Shown here: one piece after another, positions 33,684 to 46,905 of the stretch
Position numbering within the stretch: the stretch's first letter is position 1
How the letters are laid out: every line of letters starts with the position of its first letter
DNA from: Branchiostoma floridae
Taxonomy: Eukaryota; Chordata; Leptocardii; Amphioxiformes; Branchiostomatidae
Assembly: GCF_000003815.2 (NCBI RefSeq)
Contig: NC_049980.1
Coordinates: forward strand, 12,518,299 to 12,582,298
Direction: 5' to 3'
Length of the DNA: 64,000 nt
Position numbers and translations under genes: made by a program
The notes under the pieces: generated by a model
What the model was told of the DNA's origin: nothing
The model's database searches: none
What the model saw: the letters and a program-made list of their open reading frames with translations, nothing else

Positions 33684-36600
33684 ATGGAGACCATGCGGAC
33701 GGACATGGTCATAGTGGTTCTCTTGCTGCTGGCACTGGTTGTGCCGGACAAGTCAGTGGCGCTTGGAAGACATACAACGGTAAGTGTTATTTTTTTGTTC
33801 TTTGAAATCTAAAAAAAAAACGGTCATAACGGCTAGCTGTTTTCTCTATATATGATATATATGTAGGTCAAAATTGTCCATGGTAAAATCATATTCGCGT
33901 CAATCCTACACCACCGGCTATCATAGCTGCTTTAGTTAGATCTGACTTGCAAAATTCTTCTCTGTGGTTCCGCTTTGCCTCTGCGCCGCTCATCAGTTTT
34001 TCCTGATTTGGGGCTATTCTTCACCCACATAGTCTGACCAGTTTTAGGCCATGCCTCTCTCTGGTGCTGAACTTCTCTGGTGCGTCGAACACGCGCCGAA
34101 CATCTCCTAACCATCTCCTAACCATCTCCTAACTCAGCCCCGAATGCTTTCTAACCTACTCCAAACCACCCCGACCACCAGTCGTAGACTGCCAAATCTC
34201 TCCTGACTGATTCCCTACCGATTGTTAATCATCTCATGACTTGAAATGGACATAATCAGCAATTTTAAACGAGTGGTCAGTTTCGTTTTGAATATTGAGA
34301 TATCAAATTTGGATTACAACTAGCCCCAATACGGCATTATTCTTTGTTGTTGGCTGGATGTTGGTCATGTGAAGTTCGGGGGGTGATTCGCCCACGCGTT
34401 TTGATAATAGTCATGTTGCTTGGGAAGGAGCTGGCAAAGTCTTGGGGTGAGTCGTGGGTAGGGTGAAAACTAGTTGTAAGTCAGCAGTGATAATGGCGTT
34501 TACCAATTACTCCCGAACACCAGCCGAACACCAGACAGCCGCGCCGAACACCAGCAGATCACTAGCCAACTCATTCCAGATCTGCCGTACACAGCCGAAT
34601 GTTTTCAAAATTTCAAAACATTCGGCTGGCGCAGGTGAACACCAGCAGACTAAGACTAACACCAGCCAACTGAGCCGATGACCAGTCGACTACAGCCGAC
34701 GCGACATAGCTCCCTAATCACTCCTAACCATAGTCGGGAAAGAGTCGGGAGGCCATGTTCGGCTATGTGTAATAGGGCTTTCACACTGAAAACGAATTAT
34801 CAGGAATCAAGCAGAAGCAACCGGAATGAAGTATTTGCAAAATTCGTGCCACATTCGGGGTCATTCGGGTGTGAATTCCAAATGGGCCTTATGTCCCCTT
34901 CACACGAGAAAGAATGAGCCAAAATGCCGTCAGAATGAAAATACTTGTCTATTCCTGGGAATTCGTAGTGTATTCGAGACATTTTCACTGCATTAAACTT
35001 AAAGATATTCTTTTGGCCAAAAAGTGACGAAGTGGCTTGCCGTTTCGGTTCTCCATCGAATGAGATAAGAATATTTCGAATGGTTGGAATGCCATAGAAT
35101 GCGGTCATAATGCAGTTTTAGAATATTTAAAACACATTTAGAATACACATTTAGAATTTTGAATGCCGTTCGATATTTCTCTACTTTAAATGCACTTCGA
35201 AAGTTTTAAGCATGTCAAAAACTTTCGGGCCAGACGATCGCGCGCGAAAGAACGGGCAAAAATATCTGGAACTAGTGAGAATATCTAGAATACACTGGGA
35301 ATTCCCAGGAATGGAGAAGAATTTTCATCCTTACAGCAATCCGGCTCATTGTTGCTCTCTTATGATGGGGCCTTATAACCGGGGCATTATATATATATAG
35401 GCAAAGCAATGTTTTTATACGTATATATACACAAGCACGTACCTTGGATTTAAGTGCCGGAAAGAGATTTCACTTTGACTCTATTTAACGTGAGCCAGGA
35501 GTGAAAAGATGCAGTACTCAAACAAACTAGGTGCCAGCTATCAATTTTGACATTTTGCAGTCTGTAGAAAAGTGGCAGATGGTATTTTCTAAAATAAACG
35601 AGTAGCCATGTAAAATGATATAGAAGATTCATGGGATTTCTACGGCTTACAAAAACAAACTACCTGTGTCCCTTCAACAGTGTGCTCATACCGGACTTCT
35701 ACTATAGATATTTGCAGACAGTAAGACTGAGTAGGCGTTTACTTTTGCTTGCTTTTGAAACAAGCTTAACGTTCAAAACGCATTTCTTAGATATCCAAAA
35801 CTATGTGATCAATTTTCTTCATGGCGTTCTCAACCTTACAGGAAAGGTAGAATCTTGTGTCTTGTGTTTCGCATTTCTCCCTCTCTTATCTTTTGGAAAT
35901 ACGCAAACACGGATGCGCAAGGGGGTATCATACGTCATATAATGGGCACATAATTGTGTAGCTTTACGTTACCATTCACATGTCCTTTGTAATAGCAATC
36001 TTCCACAGGTCTAAAATGCGGAAAAAGACTCCCCGCTGCATTATCTGTTTTCAAAATATCCAAGGCCCTCAGCGGGACCCTTGCTGTAACCATCAATTTG
36101 ACTGTCTATAGTTAAATTCTGATGCAACTTTGACCAAACATAAAACAGAAACCATGATGAATTATACGTGCATAATTGAATTGTGATCACAAGACTGTAC
36201 TGATAGCCAGTATACTATCATACGCATTAAGTTCTGGGACACTGCAACTTAAACCATATTTTTATTTTTTTTTAGTAAAAAAAGAAGCCCATGTTATGTT
36301 TTACGTACTCTGGATGTGATAGGACGTATGGGACTATAAGAGATGACGCAGACTACGGGTCCACCCGCTGAGAACGATTGCAATGTCCCGAGAAACCTGT
36401 AAAGATATCCGGTTTAGAAACCACGAAGATCAGCTGCCACTCACTCTGGAACATTTCCAGCTGTGCTGCTGTTTGAATAGATCTGTGTTTTTAGTTATGC
36501 TTATCTGAAAAGCCTGAATACACAGACAGTGAGTGTTGGTCTGCATTAAGGGTACAGACATTTTCCTTCAGGAGTTCTAGCATGCCACAGGGTTAATCCC

Positions 36601-38558
36601 ACGGGATTTCGCTCGTATATTTTATCGGAGTAGTACTCAGTAGTAATGACGTCATATTAAACAGGAAGTCCATTTATTTCCATTCCTCTACCATGGGGAA
36701 TTACCTATCGTGTACCCTTTTAATTCCTTAAGCTGGAGAAAAGTAGGACGCCGAATACTCTGTCCCGTTGCCATGAAAAAAATCAATAAAAGAAAAGCTT
36801 AACATGACAATCTTATCTGTAAAATTAACGTGTTGTGCTGCTATCTAATAGGAGATAGAGAACAATGACCAACTGTCTCTGATGGAAATAAAGTCTGGTG
36901 GTTAGGGTTGTAGAAATATATTTCTGTTCGAATCCTTACAAGGCCCCGATGACAATGCTGTGGCCTGGTCCTTGAGAGAGACACTTAGCCCTTATTTCCT
37001 CACGACCCAGGTGAAAATAGTTTTCAGTTCCGGTTAGGTATGTCCTGGCGGAGACGGACGTTAAGCCGGAGGTCATGTGCTTGAGACTTTAACCACATCT
37101 CGAACATGGTAAAGATCCCACTACACTCACCCGTCTTTTGCAGCTTGAACGCTTTCTACAAAACCCATGTTAAGCCTATAGACCGTTTACCGGTAACTAA
37201 TGCGGAACCAAACAAAACTGCTGCCCGGTATCAGGCATAATTTCTATCCCACCCTAACCCTAACCCTAACCCTAACCCTAACCCTAACCCTAACCCTAAC
37301 CCTAACCCTAACCCTAACCCTAACCCTAACCCTAACCCTAACCCTAACCCTAACCCTAACCCTAACCCTAGCCCTAGCCCTAGCCCTAGCCCTAGCCCTA
37401 GCCCTAGCCCTAGCGCTAATCCCGAGGCAAACAGCACCCACGGGCACTACCTAACGGAGCAAAAAGCTGGCAGAACAGAAATTTGGCCTAGCCCTCCATT
37501 GGTCGTAGACCCTGTCCTTGGTGCTGAATGTCACTCTTAACCCTATTCAGACCGGTGGCTTTTGAGGCCTGCGTCAACTTTCATCTCGCATAACGCCAGA
37601 ACGTCTTACGCTAGAGCCACTAGATTTGCTGAGTTTTCCTGAAATTTAGTTGGAAACAATCTAACGAACATTGTCAATTTTTCTTGTTGTCATGGCAACC
37701 ATTCTTTTCACGAAAATCGCTAATTTAGGTTCTAACAATGTATTTTTCGCTGATATTTTCTAACATGAATAAAACGTCATGATATTTAGAATATCTTTTA
37801 TAATTGATTGTGAATACATTATGCTAATTTGATGACGTCATCGGTCAAAATCCAAGATGGCGAACAAATTTTTTTAAAATTTTCAGATAGTCATTATTCT
37901 TGGACAATTTGGTGGTCATATGTTATAAGGCGTTTAAGAGTTATAGGAGTTAGAAGGGACGAGCCTCAAAAGACCCCTCGGTCCTGGTATGACCGAAAAA
38001 GCTCGGTCTGAATAGGGTTAACAATAAGGTATTTAGATAAAATATAATCTGCCACTAAAAGGCGTACAGCAGAAAGTTTATGTGATTTGTCACAAAATCA
38101 TCGGTCGATGATAATATTAAGCATTGCTTTGAAAGTAAATCATTAAAGGGTTGCACAATTTTCATTTCTCATTTGATATTACCATGGAATCAGTGTAATT
38201 ACGTAAACGGTGAAAGTCTAAAAGTTTATTTTTCTTCCAGATATTACTTAACCGATAAGAAAATTGACTAATAAGAATTTCTGTATATTTTCAGCTGTGT
38301 CATAACGACCACCAATGTATCTCCGGGATGGGGAGGGGAGCCTGCTGTGCCCCCAGGAACCTGATCTTCGCACCGGTCCCGGAGTGCAAGCCTGCGGGCA
38401 GGAGGGCCCAGCTCTGTCATGTCGCTTCCAACTTCCTGCCGTACCCGCTGCACCAGCCACACGGCTTCCATCGCTGTCCCTGCGGGAACGGTCTCGCCTG
38501 TGTGCCGACGAGACGGGGCAGCATCATCGGTGTGTGCAAGGACCTGAGGCAGCTGTAA
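33684..38558 (+). CDS. Prokineticin-like (AVIT-family-fold) secreted protein, 119 aa, lacking AVIT
   Basis: Exon 1 is 33684-33779 (32 codons, donor GTAAGT) and exon 2 is 38295-38558 (87 codons plus stop, acceptor TATATTTTCAG); the junction is phase 0. Exon 1 encodes a signal peptide (MVIVVLLLLALVV core) with likely cleavage after SVA. Exon 2 carries exactly ten cysteines in the order C-x5-C, then CC, C, C, CPC, C, C. Motifs include CHNDHQC, GACCAP, FHRCPCGNGLAC and GVCKDL. This matches the prokineticin cysteine pattern (C-x5-C..CC..C..C..CPC..C..C), including the CPC and the KDL-like tail. Vertebrate prokineticins bind GPCRs through an N-terminal AVITG that directly precedes the first Cys; here the residues are LGRHTT. 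Astakine-, Dkk- or colipase-like proteins are alternatives. Confidence 0.75.
34040..34265. repeat. Dispersed repeat, copy 2 (partner 31480-31690)
   Basis: Matches the copy 2.5 kb upstream across about 220 bp with moderate divergence. It carries an added short tandem run of ATCTCCTAACC. Confidence 0.6.
34890..35372. mobile_element. Inverted-repeat element, ~100-bp diverged arms
   Basis: Left arm ~34890-34985 and right arm ~35275-35372 are inverted copies. Shared motifs are AATGAGCC, GATGAAAAT/GAATGAAAAT, ATTCCTGGGAATTC and AGTGTATTC. The interior is AT-rich with GAATATTT and GAATGCC words. Non-coding. Confidence 0.6.
36888..37160 (+). mobile_element. tRNA-derived SINE-like fragment
   Basis: GGTGGTTAGGG followed 30 bp later by GTTCGAATCC resembles a degenerate A box and a good B box of a Pol III promoter. 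The body (CACTTAGCCC, TCCTCACGACCCAGGTG) is reminiscent of deuterostome SINE cores. It is not a folded tRNA gene: no acceptor stem pairs. Confidence 0.4.
37249..37415. repeat. Interstitial telomeric array (CCCTAA)n followed by (CCCTAG)n
   Basis: About 19 perfect CCCTAA units (37252-37365) are followed without interruption by about 8 CCCTAG units (37366-37413), ending in CGCTAAT. The plus strand carries the C-rich strand of the TTAGGG vertebrate/chordate-type telomere repeat. Long frames through it are artefacts. Confidence 0.95.
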
Positions 38559-38654
38559 CCCTGACACCGTCACTTCAATAACGGCGAGTGTGCAAGAACC
38601 ACCGTACGCCAGACAGGCCAGAAAATTATAATTAAGCTATTCAACAAATACACT

Positions 38655-38883
38655 ATTAAAGAGACACAGCATCAGACACTTAACTTCACAGTGTAACGGG
38701 AACTGTTTCCGTGAGCCAGAGAGAAACGTAGCGTTATACCATGTGACGACTCTATTCTACTAATTATTAGGCATTCTACATTTTTGAGTCAGACTTTGGC
38801 TGCTTCAGACACACGACACATATTTTGTTAAAACCAGCACAGATCTAAGATCACCATTGATATCGACAGGAACAAAAAATAAA
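38655..38883 (+). promoter_or_regulatory. Candidate poly(A) signals of the prokineticin-like gene
   Basis: ATTAAA at 38655-38660 lies 97 bp after the stop, and AATAAA at 38878-38883 lies 320 bp after it. The second is canonical. Which one is used cannot be told from sequence. Confidence 0.4.
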
Positions 38884-41800
38884 GAACAACAATGTATGTC
38901 TACGGCAGACGAGTGTCTCAGTCGGTCAACCATAAATGATGAGTGAGATATTGCACACGGTCGAATGTAATTACAGTGAACTGACAAGATATGCAAAATT
39001 GATGGTGTAAGAGATCAAGTCACACAACAGAAATGTGCATTTGGAATTAACGAACCTTTCCAATAAACGTCATAAAGACTCACCTACAATGCTTGTCTGT
39101 CTTGCATTTTCAATGGAAAATAGATCATTATCTGATTTCTCTTTTTTTCTCTCTCCCTACCACTCCCCCCCCCCTGTCTCTTTCTCTCCCCTTCTATGCC
39201 ATACACAAGCAAATGGAGCGCCAACAGGGTCAAAGAAAAAAAAAATACGTTTTATAAGACACGGAGAGACATAAAGGAAACCGCACGAGGAAATGAATTA
39301 CACGGAGAGAAAAAGCAGGGGAAAATCGGACATAATGGTGATGGATTGGCGTCTACCAGCCACGGCGTTGCGTAACGTTACTTACTCTTTGGGCGATCGA
39401 CTCCCTTGATACTATTGACTTTATTGACAATTTCTACTATTTGACCACCGATCCGCGAGCTTAGTAGAGGCTGGCGGAATGCTTAGCAACACAAAACACA
39501 CAAGAGACCATTTATTTGAAACATGGAAATGGTTTCAGTCTAATCAAGAATACATGTTGTAAACTAAATTAACATTCTTGAGTAACGACAAAATATGAAG
39601 GCCTTCAGGTGATCCCAGCAGAAATAATTTGTGCTATCAGACTAGCACTGTCTAGACATGATACATGGTTCGTACTTCTTCATCATTACAGACTCTGTAG
39701 GGACCCCTCAACTTTCCTAACGATCCACAAAGGACCATAGGCGATGGCATTACGATACACCTCTGACGGTTATTAACGTTACATAACAGTGTTCCTGTGA
39801 GACGGTGTATCAGCAATCGTCGTGTCAAGCGAGCCTTTCGTAGAAATGACAACAATCTTTGAACGTTCCCTGTCGATAGTATCAGCCTTCCGTTTCAGGC
39901 TTGCATATGTGAGTTTAGAGATAATGACATGAGATTAGGTTAAAGGTCTAAGTCCAAGTGTGAAGATACGAAGATGATTACAATGGCGAGGTGAGAGTTG
40001 TACGTGTGTTGAATATTGAAGAATAAGAGACAGGATTTCGGTGTCCTATAAAGTAACGTTTAATTTTTTATTCGAAATGCAAGACATCAGAAAAACATTC
40101 GCCCGGCCGTTGCATCACGATTCACGGCAAACAGAGTTTTACACTTATGTGAATATGCAAGATGCATCATGATTAGGTTATTACGTTATACCAAGTATAG
40201 ATAATCTTTAAAGTAGTTGAATTCTATTTTCATTTTGTAATGGACGTCTTGACTGACGCTAACAGCATGTTGTCGTTCATGTGCGCCACCATGCGATTCC
40301 TAAATACATTACATATAGTGTCCTCGCGTGAGTTGTTGGCACAAAGTTCCCATATTAGAAGGGTACAGATCTTACTCCAGACACTGTCTGATTTGTGTAA
40401 AATGTCCAGAAACTGATGTTTTTACGTGAAGCAAGTGTCTAGTGCTCTTCTCACACTCAATCATGCCATCGTTTTGACCTTGAAAACTTTGATTCAATTG
40501 CCGTACGTTCATTTTATGCACACTTCTTCCTAAAATAAGACATGTAATTCACACAACGAATGCGTATACTACACAATATTCGAGTGATACCGAAGATAAT
40601 AATCATTATAACATTTCTAATGATCTCTCTGATCAAGACATTGAATAACATAAATAACATAAACATAACACTCTTGTCAAATACAGCATTATTCTCTAAA
40701 ATGGAATGTGCATGTTGACATGATGGTTCGGCGTTATTGCCGAAACTACTGAAACTTTCAAATTTGTACCTAATTTCAACTGACTTTTCAGGACAACACG
40801 GCACCCCTGAAGAGGGGAGGGGGGGATCTCTGGTTTCATTAGATAGACCGAAACACCCACGATTGCCGATGATCCCGATCGTACCTTGATTTACAAAAAT
40901 AGAAAGACAGCAGTTTTTAATACCTCCGGGATCACATTACAACACGTCGGCTGTTCCTGTATAAGCACAACCACCTGCTCTGCACTACCGCCCCGATAAG
41001 GTTAATCTCAACAAACAGGCGCCATGCTAATCAAGGTCTCACCGTACCTCACATTTTCACGAATTACGAGCGGATTTGGGTGTGTTTTGAGAAAACAGAG
41101 CCTTTTGCGTCACTGCCAAGGTCTAGCTGCTGCCATACAAAACACTACCGCAGTAACTACAACAATCGTCACCTCCTATTAAGCTTGATCCGTTTAAAAG
41201 ATTAAGCTAATAACGAGTATTTACCTTTGCCAGGAAGGTTATGTTTTAGGTGCAGTTTGTCTGCATGTCAGTGAAGTATGCGTGTTAGTGGGCAGTATAA
41301 CTTAAGAAGCTGTGGGCCAATTCTTATCATACAGGTAAGTGTCGAAAACGAAGGTCAACTTCGATAATAGCTCCCCTAGCGACTTTCTCATGTACTGTAG
41401 CGGAACTTCCGTTTTGATATTTCCGTTATACTGCGATGACGCAAAGGTAGATTTTGGTCTTCACACAGACTCCATCGTAACGTAAAGTATCTAGGGTGTG
41501 TTTTTTTTTTTTTGCACTTCAAGTCATGTTTTGGCTAGCCGTACAGATATGAGTACATGACGTTTTTAAGAATCGAACGAGGAAGAAACATGCACATATT
41601 GATGCAACGACACGGCACACCGGTACCCTATAAGTTGACAGGTGGGAAATAAGATCACATCGACTGCCAATGTCCAGTGACTTCAGCATCAAGAGGTTGA
41701 CCTTATGTCTTCAACTTAGCGTTGATTCTCATGGAAAACAAACCCAAACTGACTGTCCATCACAGTTGTCAGTTCAACCAATGATAGCATGGTACGTAAT

Positions 41801-43478
41801 CAGTAGAATGAGATATTGACTACATGGTTCATGTTTTGTTTTGCATTTCTACATTTTGACAGAGGTGGGCGTGGCTATGGGGTTGGTCAATTCAGGAGGC
41901 TGCTAAAGATGATAAAATTTGTAGAAAAGTAAATTAGCCTGTATACATCATAGGTATGTGCAACGAATGAGCCACTGTATATAACATGTAGATGCATCTA
42001 AGGATGATATGCGAGAATCCTAGTTTCAAAGTCAAGGCCACCCATATGTCGTCAGCCAATGAAGTAAGAAATGTGGGAAAGTTCAGATTACACAAAGTTT
42101 ATATGTCGTGTTTAGTGATGCCGTCGTGGAGACACTGACACGTGTGAAGCACATTCGTTAACGCACAGGAATGATTGCCTCAGCAGGCGCGTCTACACCA
42201 CCGGAGAATCTCAGGATACAATGAGATGTAAGGATCCAACTCATTATCTTCGCAAGGAATGCTATTTTTTCGGGACTGTTTGTCTGTTTGGTTTCGTATG
42301 TGTTTGTGCTTGTGAACAACATAATTCGATAGGTCGCGGATGAATTCTAGTACTTATGATACGTAGTATTATGGTAGGTGTTGGCAATATGAAGCTGGAT
42401 TTATAGTATGATACAGATTCATAGTATGATACAGATTATGGAACCCCTGGCGGCTTTCCTTAGTACTGCAGCAGAATTTTCGGTTTTGATACATTGTCCT
42501 CACTAGCTGCTTTAGGCCTGCAGTGTTGCAAAATTTAGTACTATTATCTAGCGTTACACTATTTAGCACTTCTCCCCGTTAGAGAATGATATAATAGTTG
42601 TGAAGGAAGCGACAGCAAGCAGGCGTAGCAGGAACCGAGCCGTTTAAAAGTGCAACACTAGAGAATAATCTCCTGCAAATACAGGTGGAATTTGAATACT
42701 GAAAATGAACGTGACCCTGACATCTGCTTGGAGATTATGTTTACACATTTGTAACGCACATGGTGCTGAAGGGTGGCCGAGAGGACATTGCGTGTTTCTA
42801 CCTACAGTGATGCAAATATGGCCGCCATGGTTGTAGGGATCTACATATAATCACTGCATATCACTGTCAAAATACGAGTGTTTTGTGAGTACACTATCTA
42901 AGAGGTATATTGGGTGCACTTTTTTTTTCTTCCACTGTGTTCACAATATTTATATTTTACCCATGCCGCCCTGCAAACAGGATACCTCAGTCACCAGCAG
43001 AATGTAAACTCGTGTGTTTAGAGAATCATAAGGGGAGAGGCCTTGACTTTCTCTGATACGAAATGAGTCAAAATGCACGTACTTCACTGTGTTCAAGTGC
43101 TTGGTGACATAAGCAATTTCTTTGTTTTTCATTTCTATTACACCTACCTTTTTATAGTGACGAGTTATCGCCGGTCCATGCATGGTTGATACAAGAGGAC
43201 GTCGTCTGCGCTCCGTGTATTAGAGGTCATGTGGGGGTGACCTTGATGGAGTAGATATTCATGACCTTGCCCCTATTAAGTGCAAGGCTCATTCTTCTTC
43301 TTCAGCGAACAAACCGCTGGTGTGGAAAGTGCTAGCGCAGTTTTTATAGCGTACTCACGCTGAGTGAAGCCTTTTGATTATTTTCTTGTTGATCTGAAGT
43401 ATTAATGCCCCCTTCGAACTGCGCACGATCAACGGTAAGCTACGAAAGAAGTAAGAGACATTGAGACCACCTGGATAA
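38884..43478. other. Gene-free stretch
   Basis: AT-rich with short homopolymer and simple-sequence runs (C-run near 39164-39173, T-run near 41501-41512). A short direct repeat CATAGTATGATACAGATT lies at 42400-42440. No frame has recognisable domains or matched splice sites. Confidence 0.4.
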
Positions 43479-43898
43479 AGCCATGTTGATTTGATTATAT
43501 TGATGACATCCCTTGGAGGGTGGACCTGATGCAAGCGTGCGAATGAAAAAAAGCTGAAAAGTTTAGTTTAAAAAAGGTGCCTTCATTATGAAATCTAATT
43601 ATAAAGTGGTCAGGAAGGTTGAACAAATGACCAAACACACACAGTGTATGATTTACGGAACATTATCGTATACTCTTCATTTTTGTTCTTTCACATCTCC
43701 TTTGTCTTTGGAATTGACTTTTGCATTCTACAACATCTGTCCTCCCATGTTTTTATCCAACTTATGGCTTCTATTATTTGCTCATTTTCCAGCTGATTTG
43801 TACGACTTTTTTTATGGTCGAAAACTTTAACTTGGAAATAAACGAAAATTTAGGCGAGCGCGGATATCATCCACGTGCAATCAAATCAACATGGCCTA
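43479..43898. mobile_element. MITE-like element, GGCCATGTTGATTTGAT ends, copy 1
   Basis: Left end AAGCCATGTTGATTTGATTA and the inverted right end CAATCAAATCAACATGGCCT flank about 420 bp. Second-order matches (GATGACATC / GATATCATC) extend the ends to about 45 bp. The same ends delimit 59394-59846. Confidence 0.65.
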
Positions 43899-46800
43899 AG
43901 TTAGACAAGAAGGCAAGGGGGAAGGAGGGAGAAATGATAGAGTAGATGGAAGTGATCGATGAGAAAAGAAGACAAGGGGAGAATATCAAAAGTGCTTTTT
44001 CATGCAAAAAGGCATGCCAGAAATATGTTACTACAAAATGAGTACCTAAAAGGAGGGGCGTTGAAAAATTAAGGAAGATAAATATCAAGTTAATTTCCTT
44101 TTCTAATTCATATTGATGCAGGCAATTTGATGAATGTGCAGTTCTCTTCGTTTGCATTTTCCTACACGGTTAGTGGGTTACCTCTCTGTCAGCTCCGCCA
44201 TTACCGACTCTTGTTTACCCCATCCCAGCCATATCCGGCACGTATTTAGGGACAAGGACGTCGCGCTAGAGTATTGATCAAACCCATGTACACGATAGGT
44301 GTTGCGAGTGCACTGAGTTGACCAGGCTGGACGGTGTCAAGCTGCATCTTAGTTGTAGCCATAGTAACATAACGCCAACCACAGAAATACAAGATACAGT
44401 TGTTATGGTAGCCGTGTGCTTTTATAATAAAACAATAAATCTTGTACGGAAAATGATATTTCCAGACAAATACTGATGAATGGAAAACAACCAAAGTATG
44501 ATTTGTTTGCTTTTAATAGCCTTCGGTCGTCTCCCTCACGAGTTACTTATACTGAAAATTGTTGATATGTAAGAAATGTTTGCCAGCAGTATGCTAAAAG
44601 ATTAATTGTGATGTATGTAACATCATGTCTTTTTTCATCTTTCTTAGAAAAATGCATGTGATAGTCTTTTTCAAATAGCATCAAAATAGAATAGAGAAAT
44701 GTATGTGATATTTATTTTCTAAAAGCACCAACGTAACGGCTTCCTCCGACTTGTCTGACCTTGTCTGATTGTTGGTTAGACAATCAGCGCAGCTTTGATA
44801 CGGGTCCGGCTTGATCAGCCAATAGGAAAAGTACGTTCGACCACATTGTGACCTGGGTAGCTTATAACTGTTACAAGTCAAAGGTTCGTTTTACTTCTGC
44901 CCTGCTGTAGGCCCTCCCACCTGGAGTTTAAACATGACTTCACAGCTGGCGCCAGACTGTACATGGTCAAGCTGTCATCTGAGTTAACTTATGGTAATCA
45001 GAAACAGCTTTGAGCCCGCGGAAACGGTTGACCTCTCCAATAGGATAAGGACAGAAAATACTTCTCAGATTCAATCTGTACGGTATGTGCTACTAACGGG
45101 GCGAGACAAGCTTTCCTTAAAAAAATATTCTTTGACTTTTGGTAGTGTCGTTTTTCGATTGTGCACCAATAAGATAGTCTCCCCTTGAGCTATCGTTGAG
45201 TGAAAATCGTTGTCACCAAGTACCCCAAGGGATAGCTTGAAAGATTTTACGTTTGTAGCTAGACGTGCAAAGGTAAAGTCTGGCAGGTCGTTCAGTGTAA
45301 TATATCCAGCCGTGCATGCTGCGTCGCATGCCTACAAAGCCGGTGTGTTACGCAGAAGAGTGGTTATAGCGGCCATACTGATGCCAAGTTTCACAAAGTT
45401 TCTGTCCCCCGTTCTTCTTATATCTCCATCTATAACATTTCTAAAAAGAAAGAAAGGACAAAAAAGGAAAGAAAGGGTCACGATAGCCTGGAAGGTATTG
45501 CTGAGACCACGTTAGTGACGAACCAACGACCTTGAAGGACGATATCCATGATAAAGAGCACGTTTATTTGCGCAAATGATCAAAGGCATTGTAAATTTCT
45601 ATAGCCTTCACCTAACCTGTCTCTTCGGTCAAACATACCGTAAAAGTGGCGAATTGAGTTATGGCTCGGTGTTGTGTACAGCCGACTGTGCGTGCCGCCG
45701 TGTGTTTACTTTAATCATCCTACTGTGTTAAAATGTTAATTCCTCTCGTATGTCTCATGCAGTTAGATAATAAACATATCTGCAATGGAGTAAAACTCTT
45801 TGGACTTTCCTTTGAATTTGCCATAAATCATTTTCGCACTCTTCTTACAAGATCCAATTCCAAAAATGCGATGCTAAAGACGTATCAAAATCTGCCAAAG
45901 AAGTCAAGGATGTTTACATAACTATTATTCGGTGCTTCTATCTTCAGAAATGTAGAGGACTATAAAAGAATCTCCTGCACATTTTGTGGCGTCAATAGAA
46001 TTATGTGCACAGTTAATAACAGGTGTGTCTCAACCAAGATGCAGATATTCTATCTTACTCGTACCTTGCTTTCTGCACCCCTCTTTTGCAGCCTTCATAA
46101 ACCGTCCCCTGGGTAGTAGTCACAAGGGGGCGTGGTTGTGATGTACGAGTACACCACCTGTAGAACGCACTTCGTGCTAGGTCGTTCCCTGCAGAGACCA
46201 AACTTGCTCACAGGGCTCGTAAAACAGCAGGCGAGCATAAGTGGTTATTTCGAAAGGCATACCAAAGTGGTTGTGCAAGTTGGGTCACTGAACATTCTTC
46301 CTTTCTTCCTTCACTACTTCTTCTGCTTCCCCGGGATTTCAATTTCCGACTCTTTCTATGTCCCCTTCCTCCTTACTCTCTATCTGACTTTTGGCGAGCG
46401 AGGGAGTAGTACCTTGTCAGTTGTTGTTAGCTTAACTTTAAAGTTAACTGTGTGTTTGATTGATTGATTGATTAATTGATTGTTTGTCAGGTAAATTACT
46501 CATTAAGATGACACGGTAAATTAAGAAGAAGAAAAAAAAAACAGACCGGTAAGACATATGTATAGTTTTCCAGGTTGGTCCATACGCCATCAGACTTTGA
46601 CTTCCCCACACGTGCCAAGATTCACACATCCCGGCACACCCCGCGACCCCCAGTGGGATATCAGGCTCGCAATCCAACGCCATGTTTACACACGTACAAA
46701 CATCGTCTTACCGGAACGTTAACAGGGGGACTTTCCCGTGACCTTGCTGGGGGTATCCCCTCACGGGGACATCAAATAGGTGCCCAGCCCGGCTGAGACA

Positions 46801-46905
46801 CGGAGGTACCTCCAGGGAACCGGCTCCTCTTCCTGCCTGCCTCGGTGTTACTCGTCAAGGACTCGCTGGGAAGGGCATTGCTATCTTTGTTCATTCCGAT
46901 AGAAG
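43899..46905. other. Gene-free stretch
   Basis: Unassigned AT-rich sequence. The largest frames, such as 45210-45515 and 46132-46467, lack similarity, signal peptide or splice context that I can recognise. A TGAT microsatellite (TTGATTGATTGATT) lies at about 46456-46480. Confidence 0.35.

Larger units (their letters stand above)
33780..38294. other. 4.5-kb intron of the prokineticin-like gene
   Basis: The intron holds a dispersed repeat (34040-34265), an AC-rich region of CCGAACACCAGC-type repeats (34490-34740), an inverted-repeat element (34890-35372), a SINE-like piece, a telomeric array and AT-rich filler. No further exon that would keep the frame was seen. Confidence 0.5.

Noticed and set aside
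36888-36960. Possible tRNA gene from the GTTCGAATCC B box
   Set aside because: No acceptor stem, anticodon loop or terminator pairs; better explained as a SINE remnant.
37200-37454. Leu-Thr, Gly-Leu and Arg-Val repeat frames
   Set aside because: Translations of the CCCTAA/CCCTAG array.
38295-38320. A 'VIT' tripeptide at the start of prokineticin exon 2, hinting at AVIT
   Set aside because: It is in the +1 frame and incompatible with the cysteine-coding frame and the phase-0 splice.
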